Source of the DNA: Sinohyriopsis cumingii
Taxonomy: Eukaryota > Mollusca > Bivalvia > Unionida > Unionidae
Length of the DNA stretch: 64,000 bases
Assembly (NCBI GenBank): GCA_028554795.2
Contig: CM068826.1
Span: 102,178,346-102,242,345 of the forward strand
Direction of reading: 5' to 3'
Shown here piece after piece: positions 36,185 to 48,358 of the stretch; the first letter of the stretch is position 1, and each line of letters starts with the position of its first letter. The translations under genes and the position numbers were made by a program. Under the pieces are notes generated by a model. The model saw only the letters and a program-made list of their open reading frames with translations. It had not been told where the DNA came from and did not search any database.

Positions 36185-36228
36185 CAAGTATCAGAGTGCG
36201 TACAGTGGCATATTTGGAGAGAACTCAC

Positions 36229-36350
36229 CTAGATTTGTGTATATAACTTCTCGTATTTGCTGTTGTATACTGTTCTCTAGCTGTCTATTGTTTGGAGTAG
36301 GTAAAACACCATCTTTACGTAACGTTTTGTGGCTACTGTTCTCTTTTAAC
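36229..36350 (-). CDS. RPTP juxtamembrane exon 1
   Basis: A 122-nt exon (phase 2 in, phase 1 out; acceptor TTTTCAG, donor CTAG|GTGAGT). It encodes a polar, Asn/Gln-rich cytoplasmic segment starting LKENSSHKTLRKDG and ending near REVIYTNL. No domain is recognised. Splice phases tie it unambiguously between the transmembrane exon and the exon at 35,825-36,015. An (AT)n(GTAT)n microsatellite lies 45 bp beyond its donor. Confidence 0.75.
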
Positions 36351-37976
36351 CTGAAAATGGAGCAGGAAATTGAATTCGTTGGGCATACACGAGGTCTATC
36401 CACTCCATTTCGATGAAACATGACAAATCTATGTTGTACTCCGATTTAGAGTAATATAGGAGTCGGATCAAAATTCTGAATAATTGACAATGTTGTAGTG
36501 TTTCATGTCAAATATTTGAAAATTATAGCCGCTTTTGGGTGGCTGAAGAAACATGAACCTAAATGCAAGACGTCCTCGAGATTTGTCACACGAACTGAGT
36601 ATTACGGCCAATTCGATAACGAACATGTTATGACACATCTTTAAGCCTGAATTTGGTGCACGAATTCATTGGTTTTTATTTCCCAGCCCCAAATTAAAGG
36701 TTGATTAGGACACCATGACAGACTGGACTGATCTGAACACTGGACGAAGGCAAATGAATGAAATATTCATTCTGAAATATTATGTTAAATGGGCTTCCTT
36801 ACTTTCGAACATTAATACGGTTTAAATATAAAATTGATGACATACACATTTGATCTCGTTTAGTACCTTATACTATAATAAGTATCACATAAATAATGTG
36901 CAAGTAGGTTCCCAGTCTTGTCAACCATTTTAACATTTTCTGGATTTCTTCAAGTTGATCTGTTTTCTATTATTGAGATGTCTATGTGGACGGTATAATC
37001 TTGTATATCACAGCGATTTAAGCACACAGTGTATATTGTGACATCTTCATACTTCTGGAACTATCCAAGAAAGGTCTATATTTCCAAGCATATCATAGAT
37101 CATTTATATTGTTTCAGAAGACGTGTTTCTAGTTTTACCTGAGATAGGAGACGACTCAAGCATATTGCATATTCTGCAATAAACTGCGGGCAGCAGTTTC
37201 TATTCGCGAATTTTGAAAATATAATAATGTCGTTATGCGAAAGTGATTGGGATTCTCTAACTGCAGAGCGATTCTGGAATGGTCTACACTAGATTAAGAT
37301 TTCAGATGATTTTGAACTCTGAAAATGCGCAAGGTGTGTTTGAAAGTTAACGGATAATAATTAACGACTACAATTGAAAGACTGTATCGTCATGATTGAT
37401 GTATTCTAAGACAAATTCAACTACGTTACTTTTTATGGCAATACAAAATAAGATTGTAAACTAGACTATGAGAATCATATCAAGGATAGCTGTGACTATA
37501 TACAGGACAAAAGTAGCAATGGAAAGGAATGACATTGCAGTTCAAACATTATCTGTTAAAAACAAAATGTAAATAACAAAGCAACTTTTTTGCGGTATAT
37601 TTTCTGCATTATTCCCTTTACACAAAACGTCTCTGAGGGGATTTTGAAAGAAAACAAACGAGAAATATATGTTCAAAAAGCACACAGCAAGTCTCAAAAT
37701 GCACAATAAAACATGGATAAAATCCTTGATTTTTTCATTAATCGCAGAAAACAAATTATTGTAAATTATATGATATAAAAATTTTCCAAATGCACGGGAT
37801 TTCCATGAGATAATTTTAGTGAGTAAAGATATGATTAAAAAAGTAACTAAACATGCTCATTTAAATTATGCATGGTAACATACATCGTTTTAATACTGCA
37901 TTGTGTGTTTCATGCATGCACTTTCTTCGAGGTGTCGACCCCTGAGAAACAAATCAATAAATCAAGTAATAACTTA

Positions 37977-37978
<2 letters not shown>

Positions 37979-38050
<72 letters not shown>
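37979..38050. repeat. (AT)n microsatellite
   Basis: AT run of about 35 units starting some 60 bp after the transmembrane-exon donor in gene sense. Confidence 0.95.
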
Positions 38051-38052
<2 letters not shown>

Positions 38053-38110
38053 TTTATGTACAATATTTTTACACTTCTACATTACGTATACATTTAACTT
38101 GACCATTTAC

Positions 38111-38246
38111 CTATGTCGTCTGATTGCGATAAAGATGACGATAGCTACCACCACCAGCAATGCTATAGCTCCTCCTGCACCCCCTGCAATGCCACCAATG
38201 TTTGTATTGTTTTCTTCGGAGTCAGCTCCAGTTCTTGCAGTATGTT
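38111..38246 (-). CDS. RPTP transmembrane exon
   Basis: A 136-nt exon (phase 1 in, phase 2 out). A short acidic stalk (EENNTN) is followed by a Gly/Ala-rich hydrophobic helix, GGIAGGAGGAIALLVVVAIV and IFIAI, then a basic stop-transfer RRHR at the donor. The basic side is C-terminal, so the phosphatase domains are cytoplasmic. The phase matches the ectodomain exon before it and the exon at 36,229-36,350 after it. The Gly/Ala-rich outer half contains GxxxG-like spacing that could help dimerisation; that is inference. Confidence 0.88.
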
Positions 38247-38399
38247 CTGAAACAGTGGGAAAGATTGTATATGATTCTGCGGCGAAATTCACGTACATAC
38301 GAGGAGAGATAGAGGGAGAGAGAGAGACATGGACAGAAAGAGAGAGAGAGTACAATTTGTTATATTTAATGAGTGAATTTGTAATATTTTATTAGTGTC

Positions 38400-41300
38400 A
38401 ATTTACCTTATGAGAATATAAGGAAATATGTCACTAATGAAAATGCATTTTGATAGATCAAAAATAATTTGTTCAAATAATGTCATTTAGGGCGTAACGT
38501 CCGATAATTTATATATAGCGGAGAACAGCAACTATCAAAAGGTAGTGGACAGTATGAATGAGAAAATAAGAGAGGACACAGTTTCAACGACCTGGATACT
38601 GCATTAGTGCTACATGTATCTGCTTGCCCTGACATATGTACATACCCAGACAATAAGTATAAACTGAAAAAGCAAAGAGAGTCTAAACTTCTATCAGCCT
38701 TCTTATGGTCACTTGAAATACATGTCCATCACACTTGTAATTTGTACCAAACCAAAAATATGCAAAAGGCAACAGAACACAACGTGTATTGTTCCTTATT
38801 AACACCTTTGCTAAATTCAACGCTTTTTTAGCACAACTATAGAAACCAGGTGTAAGTACGATCAATCTATATCTCCTAAGAACATGTAATAACTAACACA
38901 TGGAGATAAATACCCTCTGTACAAAATATAATTGTATTATATAAACCCCGACCATACTTTAACATAATCACACTGTACAGGTAGCAATTTCAAATCTAAT
39001 TCTAAATATAATAATGATACCATGTTGTTTTTTCAACTGGTTTTATATGAAGGCAAAAGAAGATGCGATGTACACAGTGTCGTCATATCGAAGGGAAGCT
39101 ATGATCTGTTTATATTGAATGACCACGGCATATTCATGACACAGTAGTATGCCTGGTTACATGTAATAGCTACAAATAGGATCGAGCAATGCTTTATGAA
39201 TGACAAACTGAGTTAACGACCATGAGTTGGTAATGCGCAAAATACTGATACTAAAACAATACATATTCTTGAGTAGGTCAGGTTCTTGTGAATACTACTT
39301 AAGATTCATAGAAATTATTACAGGATTTGAGATTTAAAATTGATATGGTAAAATAATCAGATGTCATTAGGTTTGGTAACCAAAACTAAAAACTGTGAAC
39401 ATTTTGTTTGCATTACGATAAAATTACATCAGAATCAATTGCACAATCGGGAAATTATGAAAATAGATATGAAATTGCCTTTTCTTACGACTGATTATGA
39501 GACAAAAGACACATCGACATAGCATTCATTGCAGCATTGAAGAATATTATGCTCGGTTTTACTAGAATGAGGTTAAAGAGTGGTTGATGCTGTTGAAAAG
39601 GCGGAGAAAGTGATCTAGAAAAGCTTTTCGACTCAGCCATAAAATAATTGCAGTGACTATAGAATGTTTACCAGATATTGTTAGTCTCAAAGTTAAGTTT
39701 TATATTAGACAACATTTCATAAAAGTCACATGATATTTCTTGGATGAAGAATACAATTATACACAGAGAAGTCATGTAAGTGTTCCTAAGTTTGCATTGA
39801 TAGCTATTTGCATTTTTTTGAAAAGTACAAATGATAACATACTGCATGGAATTGGTCTTATATTATGCAATGAAATGTTTCCTCAAAACAACTGAATGAA
39901 TAAAGTGCATTTTCAAAAGTAAACGTTTTCCTTTGCGATTCTCAGAAAACATCTAAAACAGTAAAATAAAATAAAATATTTTAAGCATGTGTAAACGCAT
40001 TACAGTTGGCATGACCATGTTTGTACTAAATCTGACAGAGACTGAATACATTTGGACTCAGAATCTCATAACTATCTGTCTAACCTTTCTGTACAACAAG
40101 AGTTATGAGGAAAGCGGTCACTGAAGGAAGAAAGAAGATATGTATAGATCCGGAGACTATGTTAGCCGAGTGGTTAGAATTACTGTTGGATCTCTGGAGA
40201 AACGGTACATTCTGTAAAATTAGATCAATATGAAGAAAACTTTGAAAGAGCTTGGTTAAATTAGGTTGATTTTCTCATTTCTCAAACATACTAAGACTAA
40301 CGATCGTCAAGAGTTGTTCTCCTGAGAAATAAGAAATCTTAATGGCAGATAAATATGTTCATCTGCACACATTTATTTTGTTTTTCTTTTCCTGAGATCT
40401 TACATTTCTTTGACAATTAGTTTGAAGTAGTCTTTTATGAACTGATTTGTAGCATTTTGCCTCAAAATTGTATCCAGTTGAATACAACTTTTCAAACAAA
40501 ACAACGCTGTATGTATTTTCAGTATTTAACCAAATTGTGTGTATATCTTTGAATGTTTTCCTACGTTACCTTATAATGTTGATACCATTGGTTTTTTATT
40601 TATCAATTGTCTTATTTGATTGGAGATGAAACGTTTTCATCTGGAATTCATTACTCTGGAGCTAGTAACAGTCACGCCAATGTAATGAAATATAAAAATC
40701 CCCTTCTAAAACACATAATGTATCATGGTCAACCAGTTATTTTGAACAGAGTACTTTTAACCATCTGAATTGGTTTTTTTTCCCTCAACTGATAATGTTA
40801 TGCTTTTAAGTCATTTATTGGCTCAAGACCCATACATACAGGCTGTAATATTTATCTGAACATCTTTATAAGGTAGTATATGCTTGTTAAATATACATCC
40901 TACTTGATCGTTATGAATATATCACAGTCTTTTAACAGTTCTAATTCTACACACGGTACTTTAAACTCGCTCCTAAAACCAACTCATAAAAACTATAATA
41001 GTGAACCAGGCATTGTTTGTGTATTTTTCACGCATATATTTAAAATCTCCTCAGAAATGTAACATATCATGATTGGATCTTCCAGCATTTCATTCATATT
41101 TACGGATATAACAAGTTCATTTAAAAGTTTTGAAATATCTCCCAAAGTAATCCTAGTCTAGTAATTTGTCAATTGATATTTTAATGTTTTCCTATTGATA
41201 CATGAAAACATGAAAAGAAAAATAAACTACTGATACATTACTGCCCATCGACAATTGTAATTATTCCTATGAAATTCGTTTTATGCTTCTTATTGTACGT

Positions 41301-42180
41301 TACTGTTTCAAATTAAAGGTTGACGGAATGAATGAACATGAATCTCGGTCATGAGAAGGGTGGATCAGCAATAGCTGGAAATTATTGGATAATGATTTAA
41401 GATGATACATTCATCAAGATTACCCTGGGTACTGAAATACTATGGGAATTATCTACCGTTACTTACACCTTCTTGGTTACTTGCTATGTACCTTGATACA
41501 TTAATAATTGTGTCTTTCAGACCGTGAGAATCTCTCGTATGATATGTAATTGTGTAACCATCTTCATTATAGATGGAACTGATGTCTATCAAAATAATGC
41601 AAATATTATAGACGAGGACATTTGGCCTGCGTTTCTAAATGTTTTTTCTGATAAGAAAGTCACTTCTATAAGGACCGCATTATTTTAGATAATGAAGTTA
41701 TGCTTTTCAAAATCAAGAAGAGAGAAACAAATTAAAGTTTACATTCATTTCACATTCATACGACGGATTTATTGTCATCAAGAACAACATCATGATCAAC
41801 CTTCTCACTAATACAATTGTCATCAGCTGCATGACTATTAAAGCCATTGCGAAGAAGACTTCTCAATAGCCATCACTTAGATAAGCAGTGATATCCTTCT
41901 CCACCATAGAAAAGAAGCTTAAAGTTCCCTTCTAAAAATCAAAGGTTGTGATTGTTCATGGGACAATAATCATAAAGAACTGAAAATATGATTATAAAAT
42001 GATTTTGCAACACCTTGGACTTTATATGATACATGTACCAATACACATTATCTCGACAGGAAAATATTTGATGAACTTTATGCAGGATACGTTAAGTTCA
42101 ATGACCTGAAACTAAAATAAAACGTGCAGAAGAGAGCAAAATGAATTGTTCCGAAATTAATTGGGTAATGGATCATTTCG
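38400..42180. other. RPTP intron, no recognised element
   Basis: The 4-kb intron between the large ectodomain exon and the transmembrane exon. AT-rich; no ORF with a recognisable motif. A weak tRNA-like A-box phrase (TTAGCCGAGTGGTTAGAA) occurs near 40,161-40,178 without a matching B box, possibly a truncated SINE head. Confidence 0.5.
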
Positions 42181-42231
42181 AAAGAAAAAGGCAGAACGTG
42201 TATGTATAATACCCACCAAACGTATACGTAC

Positions 42232-42858
42232 CTGAAGAGTAGCAATCCTGAATTGATTTTGTTCCAATGCCAGTTGTGTTTGTGCTATTTGGGCACGTAT
42301 AGCATGATATTTGGCCAGACATATTTTGATACATGCCTACATCACAATGGGTACACATATCAGGTCCTGGTTCGCTCTTGTAACTTCCAGGGGGGCATTC
42401 CAAACATAGTGATTGAGCAATAAAGTTTTGATACATACCAGCAGGACATGCGATACATTTATTTGTCCCCTCTGAAGACTGATAACTTCCTTTGGGACAC
42501 GGAATACAATTAACTTGACCTGTTTGGTTTTGGAAAGTCCCGACAAAGCATTTGTTGCACGACACTGCACCAGGTAAATCCTGATAAGTTCCAACTGGAC
42601 AAGCTGAACACTGACTGGAAGATCCATGATCTGGTTGGTAGAATCCAGGACTGCATTTGATACATGACTCAGATCCAGTGGATGACTGGTAACTTCCCGG
42701 TAGACATTGCATGCAAGAAGTCCGGCTTGTTCCATTCTGATATGTACCAGCGTTGCAGTAAAGACAGGAAATTTGGCCAGGTTTTGGTTGATACATGCCA
42801 TTGGGACATTTCTCGCAACCTTGACCTTGGTTTGATCTGAATGTTCCTGCAGAGCAAA
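42232..42858 (-). CDS. RPTP ectodomain exon with about eight GCC2/GCC3 repeats
   Basis: A 627-nt exon (phase 1 in, phase 1 out) with acceptor TCTCATTGCAG and donor G|GTACGT. The 208 codons encode roughly eight tandem units of about 24 residues, each with the pattern CxxGxYQ...G...CxxC (for example CPNGMYQPKPGQ, CPVGTYQDLPGA, CPPGSYKSEPGP). Several Asn-x-Ser/Thr sites such as NGTS and NQTG could be N-glycosylated. The exon joins in frame to the transmembrane exon at 38,111-38,246. An AATAA-rich run just upstream on the minus strand is intronic. Confidence 0.88.
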
Positions 42859-43248
42859 CTGCAATGAGAAAAATTAACAAATAAAATAAAATAAATAAAA
42901 ATATAAATAAATACATATGGGAGATAATAGTTGTTTAGCAATTGGTATTTGGTACTGCATCTAAAATGTAAGAACGCACATTTCCCGAGCATAATAGTTT
43001 CAGACCGTCAATGCTACATGTATGCATTCAATTTTGGATTGAATATTCAAAACTCTTGTAATGCGTAAATATTTATACTTTAACGTTAACATATCATTTA
43101 GGAAAAAATGAATACTTTCTTTAAATAATGCCAACTGTGAACGGCAATTTACTGATGGTACGAGACAGTTTATTATAACAATGAATCAGATTAGTCCAGT
43201 TTTTTCAGGGAATTACATCTTTAGTGTGGGTCATTTCTCATGGGTTAA

Positions 43249-43364
<116 letters not shown>

Positions 43365-44430
43365 GTGCTTATTGGAAAGATAAATTTTTCAACTTCAAGG
43401 AATACTATACTTGGGCAGTAAAATGTGAATATAATTAATTCTAGGAGTCGAAATAGAAAGTCCGTTTTTGAACTGCCGAAGCCCACATGCAATCATGCGG
43501 CTATTGATATCGCAGATGAACAAAATCTGCAGAGATAAATGCCTTATATAATGCTAGTAGAAGGTACAGTTTCAGTTCTAACATGTTTTACCGTGTTCCT
43601 TAAAAATATGCATCTCACGTTGGATATATTAGACAATCTCTTATGAGAATCAGAGTTCGTTTCTGGCTTTATGCTTGTGAAAAAGTTTGTTCTGAATACT
43701 CTGAAGCATCTCGTTTTCTTAAGACACGTCGGCTTTGTCAGATAGTTTTAGGTATAACTTCGTAGTTAATGATAAACAGTGTTAGGTTACTGTTTTTAGA
43801 ATTTGAATGTTGTAGGTGCACACTCATTCGGTAAAGGACAGTCCTGCCTGTATTTCTTCTTGCATATTGCACCAATACTTTCAATGTTCACAGTAAGCTA
43901 TATTACTGTATGACCACGATGAGATAATACCGGTGTTTTTCTCTTCTTTTGCTTTCAACGATAATTCCAGTCTGGAAACAAACGGCACATATAAAAAAAT
44001 TTGAGTATTTTCCAATATATTTAAAACAGATTGCATACTTATTTAGAGTAAGTATATTCTGCAAAACGATTAGGGCGTGCAAAGATTTTAAATGGATTCC
44101 AGGGTAAAAGTGGTTGCCTTTTCATAGAATTATTGTCAAGACCAAGAATACTTCATAGCACGAGTGTACAATAGGAGCACCCCTTGTAGTCCAGTATAGA
44201 TGCGATGTTTTCCCTCTTAGACCATATAACATATGTTGTACGGCAATTACACGGCTAGCGTTTGATATCAATGACGTTGAATTTTAGGTGTGATGTTTTT
44301 TCATAGCTAAAACAATTGTCTCATATAGGTAATTATCCTGACAAACAAACAAACATACTCAGGTATTAGACTATTTACGACCAGTTATAGTCTTTACGTC
44401 AAGCATGCCATTATCGGAGCTTAGTCTTTC

Positions 44431-44715
44431 TTATTGTCTCACGGAGGTTTGGATCGGTTGGATAAAATTATCACTCATTCTGATGACTGCAATGGTGTCT
44501 GTATATGTCAAGATTTTAGTTGAAGTTTTCAGTATGGGCAAATGTTCGAACACTTGACAGGATGTACTACTTGGACTACGGACTTTGAAATCTTCGACCT
44601 TTAATTTGTTTCCATGCACAGTTGCTATTGCTTCAAGAGACCCCTGAGATTTTGCTTTCCATCCATTAGTCGCCTCCTTTGTATTTGGGAAGTGACAAAT
44701 CCATGTCAAAGGCAT
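44431..44715 (-). CDS. Hypothetical ORF in duplication block A (94 aa)
   Basis: ATG to stop, 94 codons, starting MPLTWICHFPNTKEATNGWK. Not recognised. In the duplicate copy (around 51.0-51.3 kb) the same start is present but a one-base deletion shifts the frame after about 24 codons. The frame is therefore not conserved between copies, which argues against a functional gene. Possibly a fragment of a mobile-element gene. Confidence 0.25.
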   Translation of the reverse strand: MPLTWICHFPNTKEATNGWKAKSQGSLEAIATVHGNKLKVEDFKVRSPSSTSCQVFEHLPILKTSTKILTYTDTIAVIRMSDNFIQPIQTSVRQ

Positions 44716-45810
44716 GCATCTGAGTGAGGCTCCTGCAAAGTATTGTGTGTAGTGTAATATTGATGCACTATATAAGAATGAAATGTCCTCGGGTTTTGTT
44801 GCGCGTACAGCATTCCGTGATGATGGTTTAATCTTTAGTCGCAGTTATTTGAAAATACTGAACTTGGTTTACCCAATAGTGCATGCGCAAAGTGCCTGCA
44901 ATTTGAAACCCAATTACTTCTAGTTTTCTAGCCGTGAACGTTTGCTACAACCGGGGTACTTATAGAGTACAATTTAATTATTTTTATCACAACACAATGA
45001 ATTTTATCAGGATACTGACCACTTTATGGGAGCTAGCTTCAGCTGTTTTTGTGATGGCTAGTCTTATAAATCTTAGGAGGACGGTATTGGCTTACTCGCA
45101 GTGAGGGACCAAGACGTAGGAACTAATTAGTCTGCAGGGAATAGGGAATCCTTTGGTAAAATGAGATGGGCAAGCCTTGCAATGAGAACTGTGGAACTGG
45201 AAATACGTTGTGATCGGCCTGAGATATATTGTTCAATATTTTGAAAAAATCAATAATATTCAATATCACTATCTGGGTGTGTAAATAATTAAATATCGCC
45301 ATATGAGTGAAAAATCAATAAATCTTATGCTATGATATGTTTGGCGATAAAATCGTGAATTGTACATATTTGTGCATAAATTCTATAAATTGATCATGCA
45401 TAGTGATAGATCCATTTATCAACCATATTGGTCCAAAGATGCATACGTTGTTTCTTGCTTGATTCACAGACGTTTATAGTTTTGATTATTTCCATGTAGG
45501 AGCGATATCATTTCCTTATATCACTTTTTGAACTCAGTGCGGATCATTTTGTCAAATCCTATGTTTAGCTTTCTGCGCAAAAGTTCATTCAAAGCTCGAT
45601 TACGTGATACATAAAGATCTCATTTATGAAAGTACTTTAGTGTCTTCGCTAAATCCAATCCCAACTCGGCTTCATCCTGTTACACTCATTAGATTGGGCA
45701 CTGCCACACCCACACTAGCCAGCATCCCTACTTTTTCCTTTTTCCCTGCAGATAGGAAAGATTTTCTCTGTGTAATAACCATTCGGTTCAAATAAATACA
45801 ATGTGTTTAA

Positions 45811-45848
45811 TCTCTCTCTCTCTGACTGTCTTTCTCTCTCTGTGTCTT

Positions 45849-45884
<36 letters not shown>
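45811..45884. repeat. (CT)n microsatellite
   Basis: Interrupted CT-rich run at the end of duplication block A. Confidence 0.9.
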
Positions 45885-45885
<1 letters not shown>

Positions 45886-46082
45886 GTATAGTGTCTTTGT
45901 TTGAAATTTCAGGGTGAAATTGCATTGTCTACTACGATTATTAATTGTGAGCAGACATGATTCGAATGTATGAAGATACAATTTGATCTCGTTACATTGC
46001 GTGATGAATGAAATGTCGGTAATATCACTGGTCAACAGTGAAATCATTACTGACTTGAAAAGGCCCTAATCTGTAGTATTTT

Positions 46083-46134
46083 AATGTGCCGAACACGAAT
46101 ATAACCGTGAAAAATTTGTATTGGCTCTCGTTTT
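46083..46134 (+). repeat. Left inner part of transposon terminal inverted repeat
   Basis: Shares ATGTGC(C/T)GAACACGAATAT and ATTGGCTCT(C/A)GTTTT with the reverse complement of 48,309-48,358, about 43 of 55 positions by eye. Confidence 0.85.
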
Positions 46135-46286
46135 GAAGATATTCATATACCTCATTTTCTATGTTTCACTGTGTAAATTTCTCCAGTAGGACTGCAGCAA
46201 CATCCGGAATAATGATGTAACATTGCATAATACCATCATGCTCACATCATCCACAGTTGATTGCATCATTTTCTGATGCAATGCAA

Positions 46287-46406
46287 TACTAATGCCATGC
46301 GGCTGCTGAAGTAAGTTGACGTCAGCAGTGTACTATACATGTGTAGGCCTATTATACTAATGCCAGGCGGCTGCTGAAGCTGACGTAAGCAGTGTACTAT
46401 ATAAAG
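46287..46406 (+). promoter_or_regulatory. Duplicated promoter module with CRE-like sites and TATA box
   Basis: Two 67-bp-period copies of ATACTAATGCCAxGCGGCTG...TGACGTxAxCAGTGTACTATA, starting at 46,287 and 46,354. Copy 1 contains a perfect TGACGTCA (46,317-46,324). Copy 2 contains TGACGTAA and ends in TATATAAAG (46,398-46,406), a good TATA box about 115 bp before the ATG at 46,520. Likely the core promoter of the transposase; bZIP (CREB/ATF-type) binding is inference. Confidence 0.65.
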
Positions 46407-46519
46407 CCCAATCAGATAGGTTCAGCATTTAAAATATTTTAGACGTTGTGCGAGACAGTTCAAGCTACTGTTACATAAAACTTATTATTTTATCCATTTA
46501 CGTACAATAAAGAACAGTA

Positions 46520-48208
46520 ATGCCTCGAAAGTGTGTTAATACCGCGGACAATTTTTGCTATATTTGTGGGGAAGTGACATTTGCCAACCAGAAGAAAAGT
46601 ATCAATTCTCAAGTGAAGAAGGCATATCATCTTTACTTCGGATGCAAGGTTGGTGACCAAGACAAGCCTTGGGCTCCGCATATATGCTGTGCTACATGTA
46701 CAACACAGCTTTCACAGTGGTTGAATTGCAAAAGGTCATCAATGCCGTTTGCAGTCCCAATGGTGTGGAGAGAGCCAAGCAACCACCTAAATGACTGTTA
46801 CTTCTGCTTGGTTCCTCCTCTTTCCGGCGGAATAACGAAGCGAAAGAAGTCGAGAATAGTCTACCCAAACATTCCGTCTGCATTGAGACCAGTTCCACAT
46901 GGTGAGGGACTTCCTATTCCAGAACCTCCAGCAGAATATTCTCTTGATTCATCTGACGAAGACAAAGGTGAGTCGACCTGTTCTTCTCCTGGTCCATCAG
47001 CATGCAGTGATCCAGATTTTCACTGTGGTGCATCATCAACCCCACACAGAATAACACAGGAAGAACTAAATGACCTGATTCGTGATTTGGACTTATCAAA
47101 GAACAAGGCAGAATTGCTAGGATCAAGACTCCAACAATGGAATCTTCTAGAAGAAGATGTCACAATTACTGCATATCGAAAGCGCCACCAGCAATTGGAG
47201 CCTTTCTTCAGAAAGGAAAGTAATCTGATATTCTGTTCCGATATTGAGGGCCTCATGAATGCTTTAAAAATCACTCATGACCCACAAGAATGGAGACTAT
47301 TTGTGGACTCTTCGAAACTGAGTCTCAAGGCTGTGCTTTTGCACAATGGAAACATTCTTCCATCTATTCCAGTAGCGTATGCTGTCCACATGAAAGAGAC
47401 ATACGATAACTTAAGGCAGCTACTGAATTCCATTGAGTATAACAAGTACAGCTGGCACCTCTGTGGTGATTTGAAGGTAGTTGCCCTTTTAATGGGACTG
47501 CAGCAAGGATATACAAAATACATGTGTTTCTTATGCGAGTGGGATAGCCGAGCAAGGGAAATGCACTACATGAGGAAGGAATGGACTCACAGGCAGAATG
47601 TAGCCATTGGAGAGAAGAATATCCAACACCCAGCTCTGGTTGAGGCTCAGAAAATCTTGCTACCACCCCTTCACATCAAACTAGGTTTGATGAAGAACTT
47701 CGTGAAAGCCATTGACCGGACTTTGCCAGCATTCCGATACCTGCATGAAAAATTCCCTCGACTCAGCGAAGCAAAGATTAAAGAGGGAGTTTTTGTGGGT
47801 CCTCAGATTCGAGAGCTTTTCAAAGATGACCGGTTCAACAACTTGCTGGAAGGTGACGCGAAACAAGCATGGAATGCTTTTCGCCTAGTTTCTACAAACT
47901 TCCTCGGAAATGTTAGGGCAGAAAACTATAAGGAACTAGTAGAAGACATGTTGATGAAGTATAAGAAACTTGGCTGCAATATGTCTCTAAAGATTCACTT
48001 CCTTCATTCCCATTTGGATTTCTTTCCTAGCAACTGTGGTATTGTTAGTGATGAACACGGCGAACGTTTTCATCAAGATATCGCAACAATGGAACAAAGA
48101 TACCAGGGAAAATGGTCCACTACAATGCTGGCTGACTACTGCTGGACACTCCTCAGAGATGCTCCCGAACAGCTGTACAAGAGACAGGCGAAGAAATCTA
48201 AGATGTAG
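46520..48208 (+). CDS. Putative DDE/D-type transposase with N-terminal zinc finger (562 aa, intact)
   Basis: Single uninterrupted ORF. Residues 13-60 contain CxxC...C...CCxxC, a zinc-finger-like domain; a second CxxC is at 93-96. A Ser/Pro/acidic linker spans about 115-180. The C-terminal region (about 200-550) has candidate acidic catalytic positions D263 (LFVDSSKLSLKA), D317 (CGDLKVV) and E512/E515 (SDEHGERFHQ). It also has an inserted CxxCxWDSR at 336-343 and LHIKLGLMKNF, a possible second metal site. Flanking TIRs and the empty site make a transposase role likely. I recall similar uncharacterised multi-copy proteins in other invertebrates but cannot confirm the family. The catalytic triad is proposed, not proven. 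Confidence 0.7.
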   Translation: MPRKCVNTADNFCYICGEVTFANQKKSINSQVKKAYHLYFGCKVGDQDKPWAPHICCATCTTQLSQWLNCKRSSMPFAVPMVWREPSNHLNDCYFCLVPPLSGGITKRKKSRIVYPNIPSALRPVPHGEGLPIPEPPAEYSLDSSDEDKGESTCSSPGPSACSDPDFHCGASSTPHRITQEELNDLIRDLDLSKNKAELLGSRLQQWNLLEEDVTITAYRKRHQQLEPFFRKESNLIFCSDIEGLMNALKITHDPQEWRLFVDSSKLSLKAVLLHNGNILPSIPVAYAVHMKETYDNLRQLLNSIEYNKYSWHLCGDLKVVALLMGLQQGYTKYMCFLCEWDSRAREMHYMRKEWTHRQNVAIGEKNIQHPALVEAQKILLPPLHIKLGLMKNFVKAIDRTLPAFRYLHEKFPRLSEAKIKEGVFVGPQIRELFKDDRFNNLLEGDAKQAWNAFRLVSTNFLGNVRAENYKELVEDMLMKYKKLGCNMSLKIHFLHSHLDFFPSNCGIVSDEHGERFHQDIATMEQRYQGKWSTTMLADYCWTLLRDAPEQLYKRQAKKSKM

Positions 48209-48308
48209 TCAATGACTTGATTTTTTATAGGTAGGCTATTACAGTTGACCTTTTACTATTGGAATGCATTTCGTTATGTAAACATTAATTTCTTGCAGAT
48301 TACAAAAA

Positions 48309-48358
48309 AACTAGAGCCAATTTTGCAATTTGACTGTCATATTCGTGTTCAGCACATA
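48309..48358 (-). repeat. Right inner part of transposon terminal inverted repeat
   Basis: Reverse complement of the left TIR segment, located about 100 bp after the transposase stop codon. Confidence 0.85.

Larger units (their letters stand above)
44093..45890. repeat. Segmental duplication block A, copy 1
   Basis: Starts at ATGGATTCCAGGG and matches 50,622-52,300 in order with scattered substitutions and small indels. It ends in a (CT)n microsatellite at 45,811-45,884 where copy 2 has (CT)n(TA)n. Together with block B it forms a unit duplicated in tandem within the RPTP ectodomain intron. Contains the small ORF at 44,431-44,715. Confidence 0.9.

Noticed and set aside
40150-40210. tRNA-like sequence TTAGCCGAGTGGTTAGAA
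   Set aside because: No B box at the right distance and no acceptor pairing; too weak to annotate as a gene.
46598-46605. Treating the 562-aa ORF as a host gene
   Set aside because: Flanking inverted repeats and the empty duplicate site show it is part of a mobile element.
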